The notes: generated by a model not told the origin, from the letters alone. A DNA stretch of 64,000 bases from Sphingomonas sp. TZW2008 (GCF_002117915.1 NZ_BDJB01000008.1:62001-126000), one strand, 5' to 3'; shown: positions 53,751 to 62,705, counted from the first letter of the stretch. Numbers and translations: made by a program.

Positions 53751-53966
53751 GCCCTCTCAAACCCCTTCCGAGTGCCTTCCGATCCCACGCGCCATACGAT
53801 GCCGGTTCGTTATTGCTACTGTTTCATTTGAGACACAGGGGTGACGTGCCGCGCACGATCATAACGCAAATTCAATTGACGAGTGAAATTTTCGGGCGCT
53901 ACGGTCCATACCGAACCATTGAACATCCGCAGATCGGCACCAAGCCGACGCGGACATCAGGAGAGG
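53751..53966. promoter_or_regulatory. Divergent region between folE and the TonB-dependent receptor
   Basis: 216 bases with no gene. TTGACG (53876) followed 17 bases later by CTACGG (53899) may be a -35/-10 pair for the receptor; the match at -10 is weak. AT-rich short repeats nearby could be regulator sites. No known riboswitch or iron box is recognisable. Confidence 0.35.
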
Positions 53967-56900
53967 ATGCCGATGCGCAGGATTGAGCTTTTTGCCGCTA
54001 CAGCCATGGCCTTGGTGGCCATGCTGCCCGCCGCCGCGATGGCACAGAGCACGCCTGCCCCGGAGAATACCACACCTACGAACGCGCCCAACATGGCGAC
54101 GCCGGACGGCGCGGGTGACGCGGCACAGGGCAATTCGGGCTATGGCTCGGACATCGTCGTCACGGCGCAGCGCCAGTCGCAAACGCTGCAGGAAGTGCCG
54201 ATCGCGGTCAGCGCCTTTTCCGCCGAAACGCTGCAGGCACAACAGATCGATAACGCGTCAGACCTTCAGCTGACGCTGCCGAACGTCACCTTCTCGAAGG
54301 GCAATTTCACCGGCTCCAGCTTCACCATCCGCGGTATCGGCGATCTGTGCGTCGGCATCTCGTGCGACGCCGCGACCGCAATCCATATCAACGGCACCCC
54401 GCTGCTTGCCACCCGCATCTTCGAGACCGAGTATTTCGATCTCGAGCGCGTTGAGGTGCTGCGCGGCCCCCAAGGCACGCTGTTTGGCCGCAACGCGACC
54501 TCGGGCGTCATCAACTTCATCTCGGCGAAGCCGCGCACCGACGCCTTCTCGGCCTCGGGCGAGCTTGAATACGGCAATTACGATTCGATCCGCGCCAAGG
54601 GCGTGATCAACGTTCCGCTGGGTGATACGATGGCGGTTCGCGTCGCGGGCTTCTACCTCAACCGCGATGGCTACACGAAGAACACCTTCCTCAACACGCG
54701 GATCGACGGCCGCGACATGTACGCGATCCGCGGCTCGTTCCGCTGGGAGCCTTCGGTCGATACGACATTTGACCTGATGGGCTATTACTTCCGCGAGGAC
54801 GACAACCGCCTGCGCATCCAGAAGCAGGTCTGCCAGCGCGATCCGACCGGCACGCTCGGCTGTCTCAATGGCCGCCGCGATCCCTCGCGTAGCAACACCA
54901 ACTCGAGCTTCACCGGCACGCTCGGCAGCCGCGAGTTCCTTGCGATCTCCGGCGGCCCGACCTTCGCCGCGCTCGGCCTCAACAGCCTCTACGGGCCGGA
55001 TTCCTACGCCGGCTATCTCGACTCGCCCGATCCGCGCGTGATCGCGTCGGCGACCGATCCGACGTACTTCACCGACGAACTGCAGATTCAGGGCCGGCTC
55101 GAGCATAATTTCGGCCCAATCAAGGCGCAGATCACCGGCTTCTACCACGAGACCAAGGTCGAATCGTCGCAGGACTATTCGCTCGGCGTCGGCAATTCGA
55201 CCGGGATCATCCCTGGCCTCACCGCGCTGTCGGCGTTCGCCGCCAATCCGGCGCTCGCACCCTATTTCCGCCCGATCGCGAACGCGCTGATCCCCAACGG
55301 CGTCAACGGCGGTGTCTGCACCTCGCTGCCCGAAGAGACCGGGCTCGGCTCGTACGGCGGGTTCAAGCGCTGCGCCGCCACCCCGCTCGCCTATGACCGG
55401 TCGAACCAGCGCACCAAGGCGTGGTCGGCCGAAGGCATCGTGTCGTCCGACTTCGACGGGATGTTCAACTTCCTGATCGGCGGCATCTACGTGCAGAACA
55501 AGCTGCGCGACGGCGACTATTACGTGAACGCCTTCCCGATCGACTATGTCACCGGCGTGCTCGGCAGCTTGCAGAGCCTCGGCGGCGCCGCGGCGGGCAT
55601 TCCGCCGAGCTTCCTCGGCACGCCGTTCTTTCGCAACGGCACGCCCGAGTTCAAGCTTAAGTCCTACGGCATCTTCGGCGAAGCCTATTTCGACTTCAAC
55701 GATCGCCTCAAGCTGACGCTCGGCATCCGCTATAACAACGACGAGAAGACGGTGCGCGCGCGCAGCACGCTCGCCAGCTTCCTGGTACCGTACAACCAGA
55801 CCGGCACCGCCTATGATTCGCCGTATTTCGGTTTGTACGATGCCGATCCGGTGACGCCCGGCGTCCAGTCCGAGCAGTTCCGTAACCGCACGTTTGACGC
55901 CTTCACCGGGCGCGCGGTGCTCGATTACAAGATCACCGACGACAACCTGCTCTATGCATCCTACTCGCGCGGCTACAAGTCGGGCGGTTTCAATCCGGCG
56001 GTTCAGGTCGCCGGCCTGACGATCCCCGATGCGTTCCAGCCGGAAAGCATCGATGCGTTCGAGATCGGATCGAAGAACACCTTCGCCAACGGCAAGCTGA
56101 CGCTGAACCTCACTGGCTTCTACTATAAGTACAAGAACCTTCAGCTGAGCCGCATCGTCGCGCGCTCGTCAATCAACGACAATATCGATGCCAACATCTG
56201 GGGCGTCGAGGCGGAAGCGGTCGTTCGGCCGGGGCCGGGCTGGGTCGTCAATTTCGGCGCGAGCTACCTGAACACCAGCGTGCAGGAAGAAAGCCCGTTC
56301 ATCAACCAGCGCGATCCGTCGGGCGGTGATCCCAACACGGTAATCATCAAGGACATCGGCGCGGCGTTCAACTGCGTCGTCCGCGGGCCGAACGCCGCAG
56401 CCGCCGAAGCCTTCGTCACCGCGGCGAATAACCAGATCAACGCCTCACGCGGCCTTACCACCGCCAACGGGCTGCGCGGACCGCAGGCGTTCCCGGCGGA
56501 TGCCAACGTCGGCGCGCGCAGCGGCGCGTTCAGCCAGTGCAGCACGCTGACGACGCTGGCGTCGAACGGTGCGTTCAATCCGGGCGGTCTCATCCAGGTG
56601 GTCGACGGCGTCGGGGTGAGCATCAAGGGCAACTCGCTGCCGCAGGCGCCGATCGCCAAGTTCTCCGCCGGCGTGCAGAAGACGTTCGACTTCGACAACG
56701 GCATGAGCTTCGTGCCGCGCGTCGACGTCACCTACACCGGCGAGAGCTACGGCAACATCTTCAACGGCCGGGTCAACCGGATCGAGGGATACGAGCAGGT
56801 CAACGCCCAGGTGCAGCTGAACGGCGCCGAGGAGAAGTGGTACCTGCGTGGGTTCGTATCGAACGTGTTCGATAATAATGCGACGACCGGTCTGTACCTC

Positions 56901-56984
56901 ACCGACCAGTCGTCGGGCCTGTTCACCAACATCTTCACGCTGGAACCGCGCCGCTACGGCATCGCCGCCGGCTTCAAGTTCTGA
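53967..56984 (+). CDS. TonB-dependent outer-membrane receptor
   Basis: 1005 residues. A signal peptide (FAATAMALVAMLPAAAMAQ) is followed by a TonB-box-like DIVVTAQRQSQTLQEVPIAVSAF, the plug domain (TIRGIGDLCVGISCDAATAIHINGTP, LRGPQGTLFGRNATSGVINF), and a 22-strand barrel ending in the characteristic C-terminal aromatic strand PRRYGIAAGFKF. The plug signature belongs to the pesticin/FyuA-like or sphingomonad-expanded group that imports various siderophores, oligosaccharides or aromatics; the substrate is not clear. The start is at 53967 with AGGAG just before it, or six bases on at 53973. An N-terminal extension of about 30 Asn/Thr/Pro-rich residues precedes the plug. Confidence 0.95.
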   Translation: MPMRRIELFAATAMALVAMLPAAAMAQSTPAPENTTPTNAPNMATPDGAGDAAQGNSGYGSDIVVTAQRQSQTLQEVPIAVSAFSAETLQAQQIDNASDLQLTLPNVTFSKGNFTGSSFTIRGIGDLCVGISCDAATAIHINGTPLLATRIFETEYFDLERVEVLRGPQGTLFGRNATSGVINFISAKPRTDAFSASGELEYGNYDSIRAKGVINVPLGDTMAVRVAGFYLNRDGYTKNTFLNTRIDGRDMYAIRGSFRWEPSVDTTFDLMGYYFREDDNRLRIQKQVCQRDPTGTLGCLNGRRDPSRSNTNSSFTGTLGSREFLAISGGPTFAALGLNSLYGPDSYAGYLDSPDPRVIASATDPTYFTDELQIQGRLEHNFGPIKAQITGFYHETKVESSQDYSLGVGNSTGIIPGLTALSAFAANPALAPYFRPIANALIPNGVNGGVCTSLPEETGLGSYGGFKRCAATPLAYDRSNQRTKAWSAEGIVSSDFDGMFNFLIGGIYVQNKLRDGDYYVNAFPIDYVTGVLGSLQSLGGAAAGIPPSFLGTPFFRNGTPEFKLKSYGIFGEAYFDFNDRLKLTLGIRYNNDEKTVRARSTLASFLVPYNQTGTAYDSPYFGLYDADPVTPGVQSEQFRNRTFDAFTGRAVLDYKITDDNLLYASYSRGYKSGGFNPAVQVAGLTIPDAFQPESIDAFEIGSKNTFANGKLTLNLTGFYYKYKNLQLSRIVARSSINDNIDANIWGVEAEAVVRPGPGWVVNFGASYLNTSVQEESPFINQRDPSGGDPNTVIIKDIGAAFNCVVRGPNAAAAEAFVTAANNQINASRGLTTANGLRGPQAFPADANVGARSGAFSQCSTLTTLASNGAFNPGGLIQVVDGVGVSIKGNSLPQAPIAKFSAGVQKTFDFDNGMSFVPRVDVTYTGESYGNIFNGRVNRIEGYEQVNAQVQLNGAEEKWYLRGFVSNVFDNNATTGLYLTDQSSGLFTNIFTLEPRRYGIAAGFKF

Positions 56985-56994
56985 TCGCGCGCCG

Positions 56995-57016
56995 CCGGCC
57001 CGTTTCGACGGGCCGG
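56995..57016 (+). terminator. First hairpin after the TonB-dependent receptor
   Basis: CCGGCCCGT-TTCG-ACGGGCCGG, a perfect nine-base stem with a TTCG tetraloop, 10 bases after the receptor stop. No T-run directly follows; the second hairpin just downstream may work with it. Confidence 0.55.
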
Positions 57017-57033
57017 TGCTGACGCTTCCTTAA

Positions 57034-57059
57034 AGGGCGGGTCGGCAACGACCCGCCCT
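57034..57059. terminator. Second hairpin, shared by receptor and S-formylglutathione hydrolase
   Basis: AGGGCGGGTCG-GCAA-CGACCCGCCCT, an 11-base perfect stem with a GNRA-type loop, two bases from the end of the convergent fghA gene. On the minus strand it is followed by TTTAAGG, so it serves that direction better; on the plus strand it backs up the first hairpin. Confidence 0.65.
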
Positions 57060-57061
57060 AC

Positions 57062-57895
57062 TCATTTCAGCCGCTCTGCTGCCCAGGCGACATGGTCGGC
57101 CATGAAGGTCGAGATGAAGTGGTAGCTGTGATCGTACCCGGGCTGCATCCGCAACGTCAGGTCGATTCCCGCCTCCGCGCACGCACGCGCGAGTAGATCA
57201 GGCTTCAGTTGTTCGTCGAGGAACGCGTCCGCATCCCCCTGATCGACCAGTATCGCCTCCAGCCGCGCCCCATCCGCGATCAGCGCGCAGGCGTCATACG
57301 CCTGCCACGCACCGCGATCGGCGCCCAGATAGGCCGTCAGCGCCTTTTCGCCCCACGGGCAGTGCAGCGGCGAGGCGATCGGCGCGAAGGCGGAGACGCT
57401 GCGGAACCGCTCCGGATTGCGAAGCGCGATCGTCAAAGCGCCATGTCCGCCCATCGAATGCCCGCAGATCGACTGCCGGGTCAGGTCGGCGACGGGGAAT
57501 TCAGTCGCAATCAGCGCGGGCAGTTCGTCCTCGATGTAGCGCCGCATGCGGTAATTGCTCGCCCACGGCGCCTCGGTCGCATCGACGTAGAAGCCCGCGC
57601 CCTGCCCCAGATCCCACGCCGGATCGTCGGCCACGCCGTCGCCGCGTGGGCTGGTATCGGGCGCGACGAAGATGATGCCGTGCTCGGCGCAGGCGCCGCG
57701 ATACTCTCCCTTGTCGGTCACGTTGGCGTGCGTGCAGGTGAGTCCCGACAGGAACCACAGCACAGGCAATCGTGTGCCATCTTGATGCGGCGGCACGTAG
57801 ACCGAGAAGGTCATGTCGGTACCGGTCGCCTCCGACGCGTGACGATACACGCCTTGGATGCCGCCGAACGCCTTGCTCTCGCTAACCGTATCCAT
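57062..57895 (-). CDS. fghA: S-formylglutathione hydrolase
   Basis: 277 residues, esterase D family. It hydrolyses S-formylglutathione in formaldehyde detoxification. The conserved opening VLWFLSGLTCTHANVTDKGEYR, the nucleophile elbow ICGHSMGGHGALT with Ser, the Asp in VDQGDADAFLDEQ and the His in GYDHSYHFISTF form the triad. The ATG at 57895 was chosen because the product then starts before the family-conserved AFGGIQGVYRH. The partner formaldehyde dehydrogenase is not in the window. Confidence 0.95.
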   Translation of the reverse strand: MDTVSESKAFGGIQGVYRHASEATGTDMTFSVYVPPHQDGTRLPVLWFLSGLTCTHANVTDKGEYRGACAEHGIIFVAPDTSPRGDGVADDPAWDLGQGAGFYVDATEAPWASNYRMRRYIEDELPALIATEFPVADLTRQSICGHSMGGHGALTIALRNPERFRSVSAFAPIASPLHCPWGEKALTAYLGADRGAWQAYDACALIADGARLEAILVDQGDADAFLDEQLKPDLLARACAEAGIDLTLRMQPGYDHSYHFISTFMADHVAWAAERLK

Positions 57896-58041
57896 TCTCG
57901 CCTGCCTTTCGCTACGCGGCCACCCACGCGACTGCCCGTAACGCGTGACAAGCGCGTCGGGGCAGCGCAGAAGACCCGGCGCGCTCTGTACAGCGTGATT
58001 CCGCGAGATGCCGAATGACCGGCGCAACAGGAAGGAAAGTA

Positions 58042-58323
58042 ATGGCTACCAAGACCAAGACCGGCGAAGAGGCCAAGAAGACCGGCGGCATCCACGCCCC
58101 GGTACAGCCCTCGCCCGAACTGGGTGCCGTCGTCGGCAACGACAAGCTGCCGCGCAGCGAGGTGATCAGCAAGGTTTGGGCTTACATCAAGTCGAACAAC
58201 TTGCAGAACCCCGAGAACAAGCGCGAGATTCTGGCCGACGAGGCGCTGAAGAAGGTCTTCGGCAAGGACAAGGTGACGATGTTCGAGATGAACAAGTACA
58301 TCTCGGCGCACGTCAAGGCCTGA
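58042..58323 (+). CDS. SWIB/MDM2-domain protein
   Basis: 93 residues. Residues about 27-90 form the SWIB fold (QPSPELGAVVGNDKLPRSEV, ISKVWAYIKSNNLQNPENKR, FGKDKVTMFEMNKYISAHV). Small stand-alone SWIB proteins occur in chlamydiae, plants and several alphaproteobacteria; the function may relate to chromatin or DNA topology but is not established in bacteria. The ATG at 58042 is preceded by GGAAGGAAAG; an upstream in-frame start at 58015 is less likely. Confidence 0.9.
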   Translation: MATKTKTGEEAKKTGGIHAPVQPSPELGAVVGNDKLPRSEVISKVWAYIKSNNLQNPENKREILADEALKKVFGKDKVTMFEMNKYISAHVKA

Positions 58324-58376
58324 CGATTTCGGGGCGCTGCGCTTGCAGCGTCCCACCCGCCGCTATTCAAGACGGA

Positions 58377-58453
58377 TGGTGCCCCCGGCGCGATTCGAAC
58401 GCACGACCTGCGGTTTAGGAAACCGTCGCTCTATCCTGCTGAGCTACGGGGGC
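58377..58453 (-). tRNA. tRNA-Arg (anticodon CCT)
   Basis: The minus strand reads GCCCCCG at the 5' acceptor arm and CGGGGGC plus discriminator A and an encoded CCA at the 3' end. The D-arm is GCTC/GAGC, the anticodon loop TTCCTAA gives CCT (decodes AGG), and the T-arm GTGCG/CGCGC encloses TTCGAAT. One unusual point: the outermost anticodon-stem pair (27-43) is A-C. The position is between the SWIB and DUF983 genes, with the minus-strand orientation of the latter. Confidence 0.93.
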
Positions 58454-58517
58454 ACTGCCAGCCTAGCTACGGCCGCCCGTCCAGCCGGTCAATCGCGATG
58501 CGCCCAGCGATTGGGGC

Positions 58518-58958
58518 TCAATCCTCGAACGATCCGTCGAGCGACTTCCACAGCTTCTGCGTCCCCGCTTCCTGCGCGCGATTGACGTATTGCGACGCGA
58601 CCAGCCAGCCCTTGATCGGCCGCAGCGGGAGCAAACAGCCTAGCACCATTACCGGTACCGAGGTGACGAGGTGCACCCACGCCGGCGGCTCGAAGCGCAC
58701 CTGCAACCATACGACGAAAAAGATCAGCGGCAGCGCGATTAGGCAGAGCGAGAAGAAGGCCGGCCCGTCGTCGGGTGAGGCGAAACGGTAATCCAGTCCG
58801 CACGTAGGGCAGCGATCAACGATGCCCAGCCACGACTTGAACATCGGGCCATTGCCGCATCGCGGGCAACACCCCTTCCATCCGGTACGAAGGATCCAGC
58901 CGAACTTGCCCTGTGCGGCTGCGGGATCGGGCACTTCGGCCGCTTTGTCTTGATCCAC
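58518..58958 (-). CDS. DUF983 family membrane protein with zinc ribbon
   Basis: 146 residues. The N-terminal part has a four-cysteine zinc ribbon (CCPRCGNG and DRCPTCGLDY), then two predicted membrane segments (FFSLCLIALPLIFFVVWLQV and VTSVPVMVLGCLLPL) and a charged C-terminus (QKLWKSLDGSFED). Function unknown; some relatives lie near cytochrome c oxidase genes, but here the oxidase-related ctaA is 4 kb away. The start is the GTG at 58958, which has AGGA eight bases before it; the GTG at 58964 is an alternative. Confidence 0.85.
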   Translation of the reverse strand: MDQDKAAEVPDPAAAQGKFGWILRTGWKGCCPRCGNGPMFKSWLGIVDRCPTCGLDYRFASPDDGPAFFSLCLIALPLIFFVVWLQVRFEPPAWVHLVTSVPVMVLGCLLPLRPIKGWLVASQYVNRAQEAGTQKLWKSLDGSFED

Positions 58959-59067
58959 GTCCACATTCCTCGACCAGAAAACACCGGCTTAGCGCCGTGA
59001 CGATCGTCGTCGCTTGGACAAATCGTCCATGCCCGGATCACACCGGGCATCCTTGACGAACAGATGG

Positions 59068-59496
59068 CTAGTTCGACTGTTCCGGTGGCACGATCGGCAG
59101 CGGTAAAGCCGCAACCGCAACGCCGTCATCGACCAGCGCCTTGGCTTCGGTGATCGTCGCCTGCCCGTGGATCGTCTCGTGCGGCTGCGCGCCGTCGTGC
59201 ATCGCGCGCGCCTGCGCCGCGAAATCCTTGCCCACCCAGCGCGATCCTTCGAGCACCTTGCGCTGCGCGGCCGCCAGCGCCCGGAGCGCGACCTTGACGT
59301 CCACCGGCGGGGCGGGCGTACGCGCGTTCGCCTTTGCCGATACGTTGGGCGCCATCACCGCCTTCTCGATCGTCGTGTCGCCGCACACCGGGCAGGCGAT
59401 CAGCTTGCGTGCGCGCTGATCGTCATACGCCGTTGACGACGCGAACCACGCCTCGAACACGTGCTCCCCAGCGCACCGCAGATCGAACACGATCAC
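59068..59496 (-). CDS. DUF1178 family protein
   Basis: 142 residues. IVFDLRCAGEHVFEAWFASS, then CPVCGDTTIEKAVMAPNV and VGKDFAAQARAMHDG match DUF1178, a family of alphaproteobacteria with a CxxC motif. Function unknown. The GTG at 59496 overlaps the stop of the nitrilase-like gene (GTGA). Last gene of the unit comF-grxC-nitrilase-DUF1178. Confidence 0.87.
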   Translation of the reverse strand: MIVFDLRCAGEHVFEAWFASSTAYDDQRARKLIACPVCGDTTIEKAVMAPNVSAKANARTPAPPVDVKVALRALAAAQRKVLEGSRWVGKDFAAQARAMHDGAQPHETIHGQATITEAKALVDDGVAVAALPLPIVPPEQSN

Positions 59497-60374
59497 CGCG
59501 GCCCGCCTACCGCCAGCGTCACGGGCGGGATTGCCCGGCGATGTTCGAGCACCGGAATGCGAGCGCGAACCTCGGCAATCCGCTCGCGATCGATCGCGAC
59601 GAGCGTCACGCCGGCGCTTTCGCCGAGATCCGCGATGACCTCGCCCCAAGGATCGACCGCTAGGGAATGGCCGAAGGTTGCACGGCCATCGGCGTGCTCG
59701 CCTGTCTGTGCCGCCGCGATCACGAAACACGCCGCCTCGATCGCTCGCGCTCGCAGCAGGATGTGCCAGTGCGCGGCGCCAGTCGGTCGGGTAAAGGCGG
59801 CCGGCACCGTTAGGATCGTCGCGCCGGCGTCGCTGAGCGACCGGAACAGGTCGGGGAAGCGAAGATCGTAGCAGATCGTCAGCCCGAGCCGGCCGAGCGG
59901 CGTATCGACCACGACCGCCGCCTCGCCGGCCGCATACGCCGACGACTCGCGCCAGCTCTCGCCGGTCGGCAGATCGACGTCGAACAGGTGAATCTTGTCG
60001 TAGCGCGCCCGGATCGCGCCGCTATCGTCGATCACAAAGCCACGGTTCGCCAGCCGACCGTCCGCTCGCCGGACTGCCATGCTGCCGATATGAACCCACA
60101 TTCCCGTACGTGCCGCCGCATTACGAACCGCCGCGAGCACATGGTCGTCATCTTCCGCAACGATCGACTGCGCCGACCGCGCCCGGTCGCGATCGAGCAG
60201 CCCCGACATCTCCGGCGTGAACAGCATCGCCGCCCCGCCCTGCGCCGCTTCGTCGATCGCGCGCACGATCACATCGGCATTCGCTGCCGGATCGATCCCG
60301 CTTGTCATCTGCAGGATCGCCGCGGTCGCCGTGTGCGCCATCGATGCGCCTGTCGCAGCGGGGCTTGGCGTCAC
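59493..60374 (-). CDS. Carbon-nitrogen hydrolase (nitrilase superfamily, Nit1/deaminated glutathione amidase type)
   Basis: 293 residues from the GTG at 60374, which overlaps the grxC stop (GTGA); an ATG 11 codons in (60341, MAHTATAAIL) may be the true start. The Glu-Lys-Cys triad is visible: LFTPEMSG, YDKIHLFDVDLP and LTICYDLRFPDLF. The pattern IHLFDVDLPTGES is typical of the Nit group that hydrolyses deaminated glutathione and similar amides. Linkage to a glutaredoxin gene fits glutathione-related repair. Confidence 0.9.
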   Translation of the reverse strand: MTPSPAATGASMAHTATAAILQMTSGIDPAANADVIVRAIDEAAQGGAAMLFTPEMSGLLDRDRARSAQSIVAEDDDHVLAAVRNAAARTGMWVHIGSMAVRRADGRLANRGFVIDDSGAIRARYDKIHLFDVDLPTGESWRESSAYAAGEAAVVVDTPLGRLGLTICYDLRFPDLFRSLSDAGATILTVPAAFTRPTGAAHWHILLRARAIEAACFVIAAAQTGEHADGRATFGHSLAVDPWGEVIADLGESAGVTLVAIDRERIAEVRARIPVLEHRRAIPPVTLAVGGPR

Positions 60375-60631
60375 GTCGCCGCGAGAAGCGGGTCGAGCCC
60401 GCCGGCGCGCTCCAGCGCGGCTAGATCGTCCGATCCGCCAATATGCTTTCCGTCGATGAAAATCTGCGGCACCGTGGTGCGTCCGCCGGCACGATCGATC
60501 ATCTCGGCGCGCTTCGGCCCGCCCATCGTGATGTCGTACTCGGCCGGCTCAACGCCCTTCGCCGACAGGAGCTGCATCGCGCGGGTGCAATAGGGGCACC
60601 ACGCCTTGGTATAGATTTCGACCTGCGCCAT
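60371..60631 (-). CDS. grxC: Glutaredoxin 3
   Basis: 86 residues. The thioredoxin-fold active site is YTKAWCPYCTRAMQLL with the CPYC motif, followed by the conserved TVPQIFIDGKHIGGSDDL segment. It reduces protein and small-molecule disulfides with glutathione. The ATG at 60631 fits the family; the stop overlaps the nitrilase start. Confidence 0.96.
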   Translation of the reverse strand: MAQVEIYTKAWCPYCTRAMQLLSAKGVEPAEYDITMGGPKRAEMIDRAGGRTTVPQIFIDGKHIGGSDDLAALERAGGLDPLLAAT

Positions 60632-60663
60632 GCGCTCCGAGTTGTGGACGCGGCCGCCGATTG

Positions 60664-61386
60664 TCAATCCGCGGCGGTCGGATCGAGCACGCGCGCCCAG
60701 CACAGAACGTGCACCCGCGCCGCCCCCGCCGCCAGCAGCGCGCGGACGCAGGCATCGCTCGTCGCGCCGCTGGTGTGGACATCGTCGACCAGCACGATCC
60801 TGCGCCCCCGCAGCGTGGCGCCCTGAGCGATCGCGAACGCGCCCGATACCGCGCGGCGACGCCCCGCCCTGCCCAGCCCACGAAGCACCGGCGTCGCGTA
60901 ACGGCGCACCAGCGCGCCATTGTCGGCCGCGACGCCCGACAGACGGGACAGCGCGATCGCGATCAGCGCCGCCTGATTGTAGCCGCGCGACCATAAGCGC
61001 CAGCGATGCAGCGGCACCGGGACGATCAGCTCGGCACCCACGGGAAGGTGTCGCAGCATCAGACGCGCGGCGGTCTCGGCGAACGCCGCCCGCCCGGCAT
61101 ATTTCAGCCGTAGCGCGACTGTCCAGGCGACCGGGCCGTAGGCGACCGCCGCGTCGAGGCCGGCGTGTCGCGGCGGCGCGGTGAGGCAGTCGCCGCATCG
61201 CGCGTCCGCCCCACGATCGAAAGCGAAGGGTGTATGGCACGCGGCGCACCACGGCGGCGTGAGGAACTGGAGCGATGGCCAGCACGCGCTGCAGACCCGG
61301 TGCGGCCGGTCGGTCACCGCGCCGCAGCCCGGGCAGCGCGGCGGCAGCGCGAGCGACAGCAGCGGTTCGGCGATGTTCCAGGCCAT
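60664..61386 (-). CDS. ComF-family phosphoribosyltransferase-like protein
   Basis: 240 residues from the ATG at 61386; an upstream ATG at 61434 would overlap the divergent methyltransferase. The N-terminal zinc-finger has CPGCGAVTDRPHRVCSACW and CAACHTPF with CGDC, then the PRTase domain with VPVPLHRWRLWSRGYNQAA and the PRPP-loop IVLVDDVHTSGAT. ComF relatives act in DNA uptake or in phosphoribosyl metabolism; the exact role is unknown. It heads comF-grxC-nitrilase-DUF1178. Confidence 0.9.
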   Translation of the reverse strand: MAWNIAEPLLSLALPPRCPGCGAVTDRPHRVCSACWPSLQFLTPPWCAACHTPFAFDRGADARCGDCLTAPPRHAGLDAAVAYGPVAWTVALRLKYAGRAAFAETAARLMLRHLPVGAELIVPVPLHRWRLWSRGYNQAALIAIALSRLSGVAADNGALVRRYATPVLRGLGRAGRRRAVSGAFAIAQGATLRGRRIVLVDDVHTSGATSDACVRALLAAGAARVHVLCWARVLDPTAAD

Positions 61387-61432
61387 CGGCGACGCTTGTC
61401 GCGCGCCGCGCGGAAGCGCACAAGCCGCCGCC

Positions 61433-62269
61433 ATGGCCGCCCCAGAGATCTTCGACCGCGCCGCACGTCGGCACCGCCGCGACCGCGCGGCAACTAACTA
61501 TGCGGCGCACGATTTCCTGCGCGCCGCCATGCTCGACGGCATCGCCGAGCGACTGGCGTCGGTGAAGCGCGCGTTCACCGACGTCCTCGATCTCGGCAGT
61601 TTTGACGGCGCCTTCGTCCCGCCACCAGGCGCCCGCGTGACTCGGCTAGACGCTGGCCACGCCTTTGCGCGGATCAGCGGCGGCGTGCAGGCGGACGAGG
61701 ATCGGCTGCCCTTCGCCGATGCGTCGTTCGATCTCGTGATTTCCGCCGGCGTACTTGATCAGCTCAACGATGTGCCCGGCGCGCTCGCACTGACGCGTCG
61801 CGTACTGAAGCCGGACGGGCTGTTCCTCGGCGCGATGCTTGGCGCCGGCTCGCTGAGCGCGCTGCGCGCCGCGTTGCGCGTCGCCGAGGCAGAGCGTCCG
61901 GTGGCGCGGCTCCACCCGCAGATCGACGTTCGCTCGGCCGGAGACCTGCTGATGCGCGCCGGCTTCGCGCTGCCCGTCGCGGATACCGAGAGTCTGCGTG
62001 TGCGCTATGCGTCGATTGGACGGCTACTTGGTGACCTTCGTGGCATGGCGGCGACCAACGTCCTTGCAAATCGCCATCTGCTCGGCCGCGCGGCGCTGGC
62101 GCGCGCTGCCGCCGCGTTCGCCGGGGCGGCCGATGCCGATGGGCGAACGAGCGAGACGTTCGAGATTGTCTTTCTTACCGGCTGGTCACCGTCGCCCGAT
62201 CAGCCGCAGCCGGCGAAACGGGGCAGCGCGACGGCATCGCTTGCGGGCGCGCTACGCGACCGCCACTAG
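61433..62269 (+). CDS. Class I SAM-dependent methyltransferase, NDUFAF5-like
   Basis: 278 residues. The start IFDRAARRHRRDRAATNYAAHDFL is the hallmark of the alphaproteobacterial homologues of mitochondrial NDUFAF5, a complex I assembly factor (arginine hydroxylase with a methyltransferase fold). The SAM fold region is VLDLGSFDGAFVPP (an altered glycine-rich loop) and later EDRLPFADASFDLVISAGVLDQLND. The glycine-rich SAM loop is degenerate, as in NDUFAF5. The ATG at 61433 is 46 bases from the divergent comF start. Confidence 0.82.
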   Translation: MAAPEIFDRAARRHRRDRAATNYAAHDFLRAAMLDGIAERLASVKRAFTDVLDLGSFDGAFVPPPGARVTRLDAGHAFARISGGVQADEDRLPFADASFDLVISAGVLDQLNDVPGALALTRRVLKPDGLFLGAMLGAGSLSALRAALRVAEAERPVARLHPQIDVRSAGDLLMRAGFALPVADTESLRVRYASIGRLLGDLRGMAATNVLANRHLLGRAALARAAAAFAGAADADGRTSETFEIVFLTGWSPSPDQPQPAKRGSATASLAGALRDRH

Positions 62270-62272
62270 GGA

Positions 62273-62662
62273 TCAGGCGTCGGCACGGCGGTTGAGATCG
62301 TGGCCGAACGCGAGCACGCCAACCCCGATGATCGTCCAAAGCGCCTCACCGTGCTCCATCAGCCCGGCATTGTGCGGCAGCGTCATGGCACCGGCCATCA
62401 TTCCCAGCCCTAGCGAGCCGACCCCGAGCGGCAGCATATAACCGTGCTGCAACGCGCCGCGCCCAAGCCCGATGACGCCGAGCGCGATCGCGACTGTCAG
62501 CCCGATCTCATGGAAGATCGGATCCACCAGCATCCCGCCGACCGCGGATAGCATGGCGACCAATACCGCGCTGGCGATGCAGTGGACGACGCACAGCCCG
62601 GATACGATGATCGCCAGCCGATCAAGTCCGGTCGAACGGTCGAGGCGAAGCGTGGTCGTCAT
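62273..62662 (-). CDS. MerC-domain small membrane protein
   Basis: 129 residues with four hydrophobic segments. LDRLAIIVSGLCVVHCIASAVLV carries the C-x-x-x-C cysteine pair of MerC-type transporters, and the second conserved half follows. Although the family is named after a mercury transporter, chromosomal copies in sphingomonads often lie beside metal homeostasis genes and do not imply mercury resistance. The predicted metal-box-like repeat at 62693 lies 31 bases upstream. It converges with the methyltransferase gene. Confidence 0.82.
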   Translation of the reverse strand: MTTTLRLDRSTGLDRLAIIVSGLCVVHCIASAVLVAMLSAVGGMLVDPIFHEIGLTVAIALGVIGLGRGALQHGYMLPLGVGSLGLGMMAGAMTLPHNAGLMEHGEALWTIIGVGVLAFGHDLNRRADA

Positions 62663-62692
62663 TCGCCACCCATGTAGCGCGGCTATGGCGAC

Positions 62693-62705
62693 GTTACAAT
62701 ATCAC
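62693..62705. promoter_or_regulatory. Zur-box-like inverted repeat between MerC-like gene and ctaA
   Basis: GTTACAATATCAC resembles the GTTATnATATnAC-type palindrome bound by Zur/Fur regulators of alphaproteobacteria, matching at most of the symmetric positions. It lies between two divergent genes, 31 bases from the MerC-like start. With a weak match and no regulator gene nearby this is tentative. Confidence 0.3.

Noticed and set aside
62273-62662. Mercury resistance operon
   Set aside because: Only a MerC-like protein is present; no merR, merT, merP or merA.
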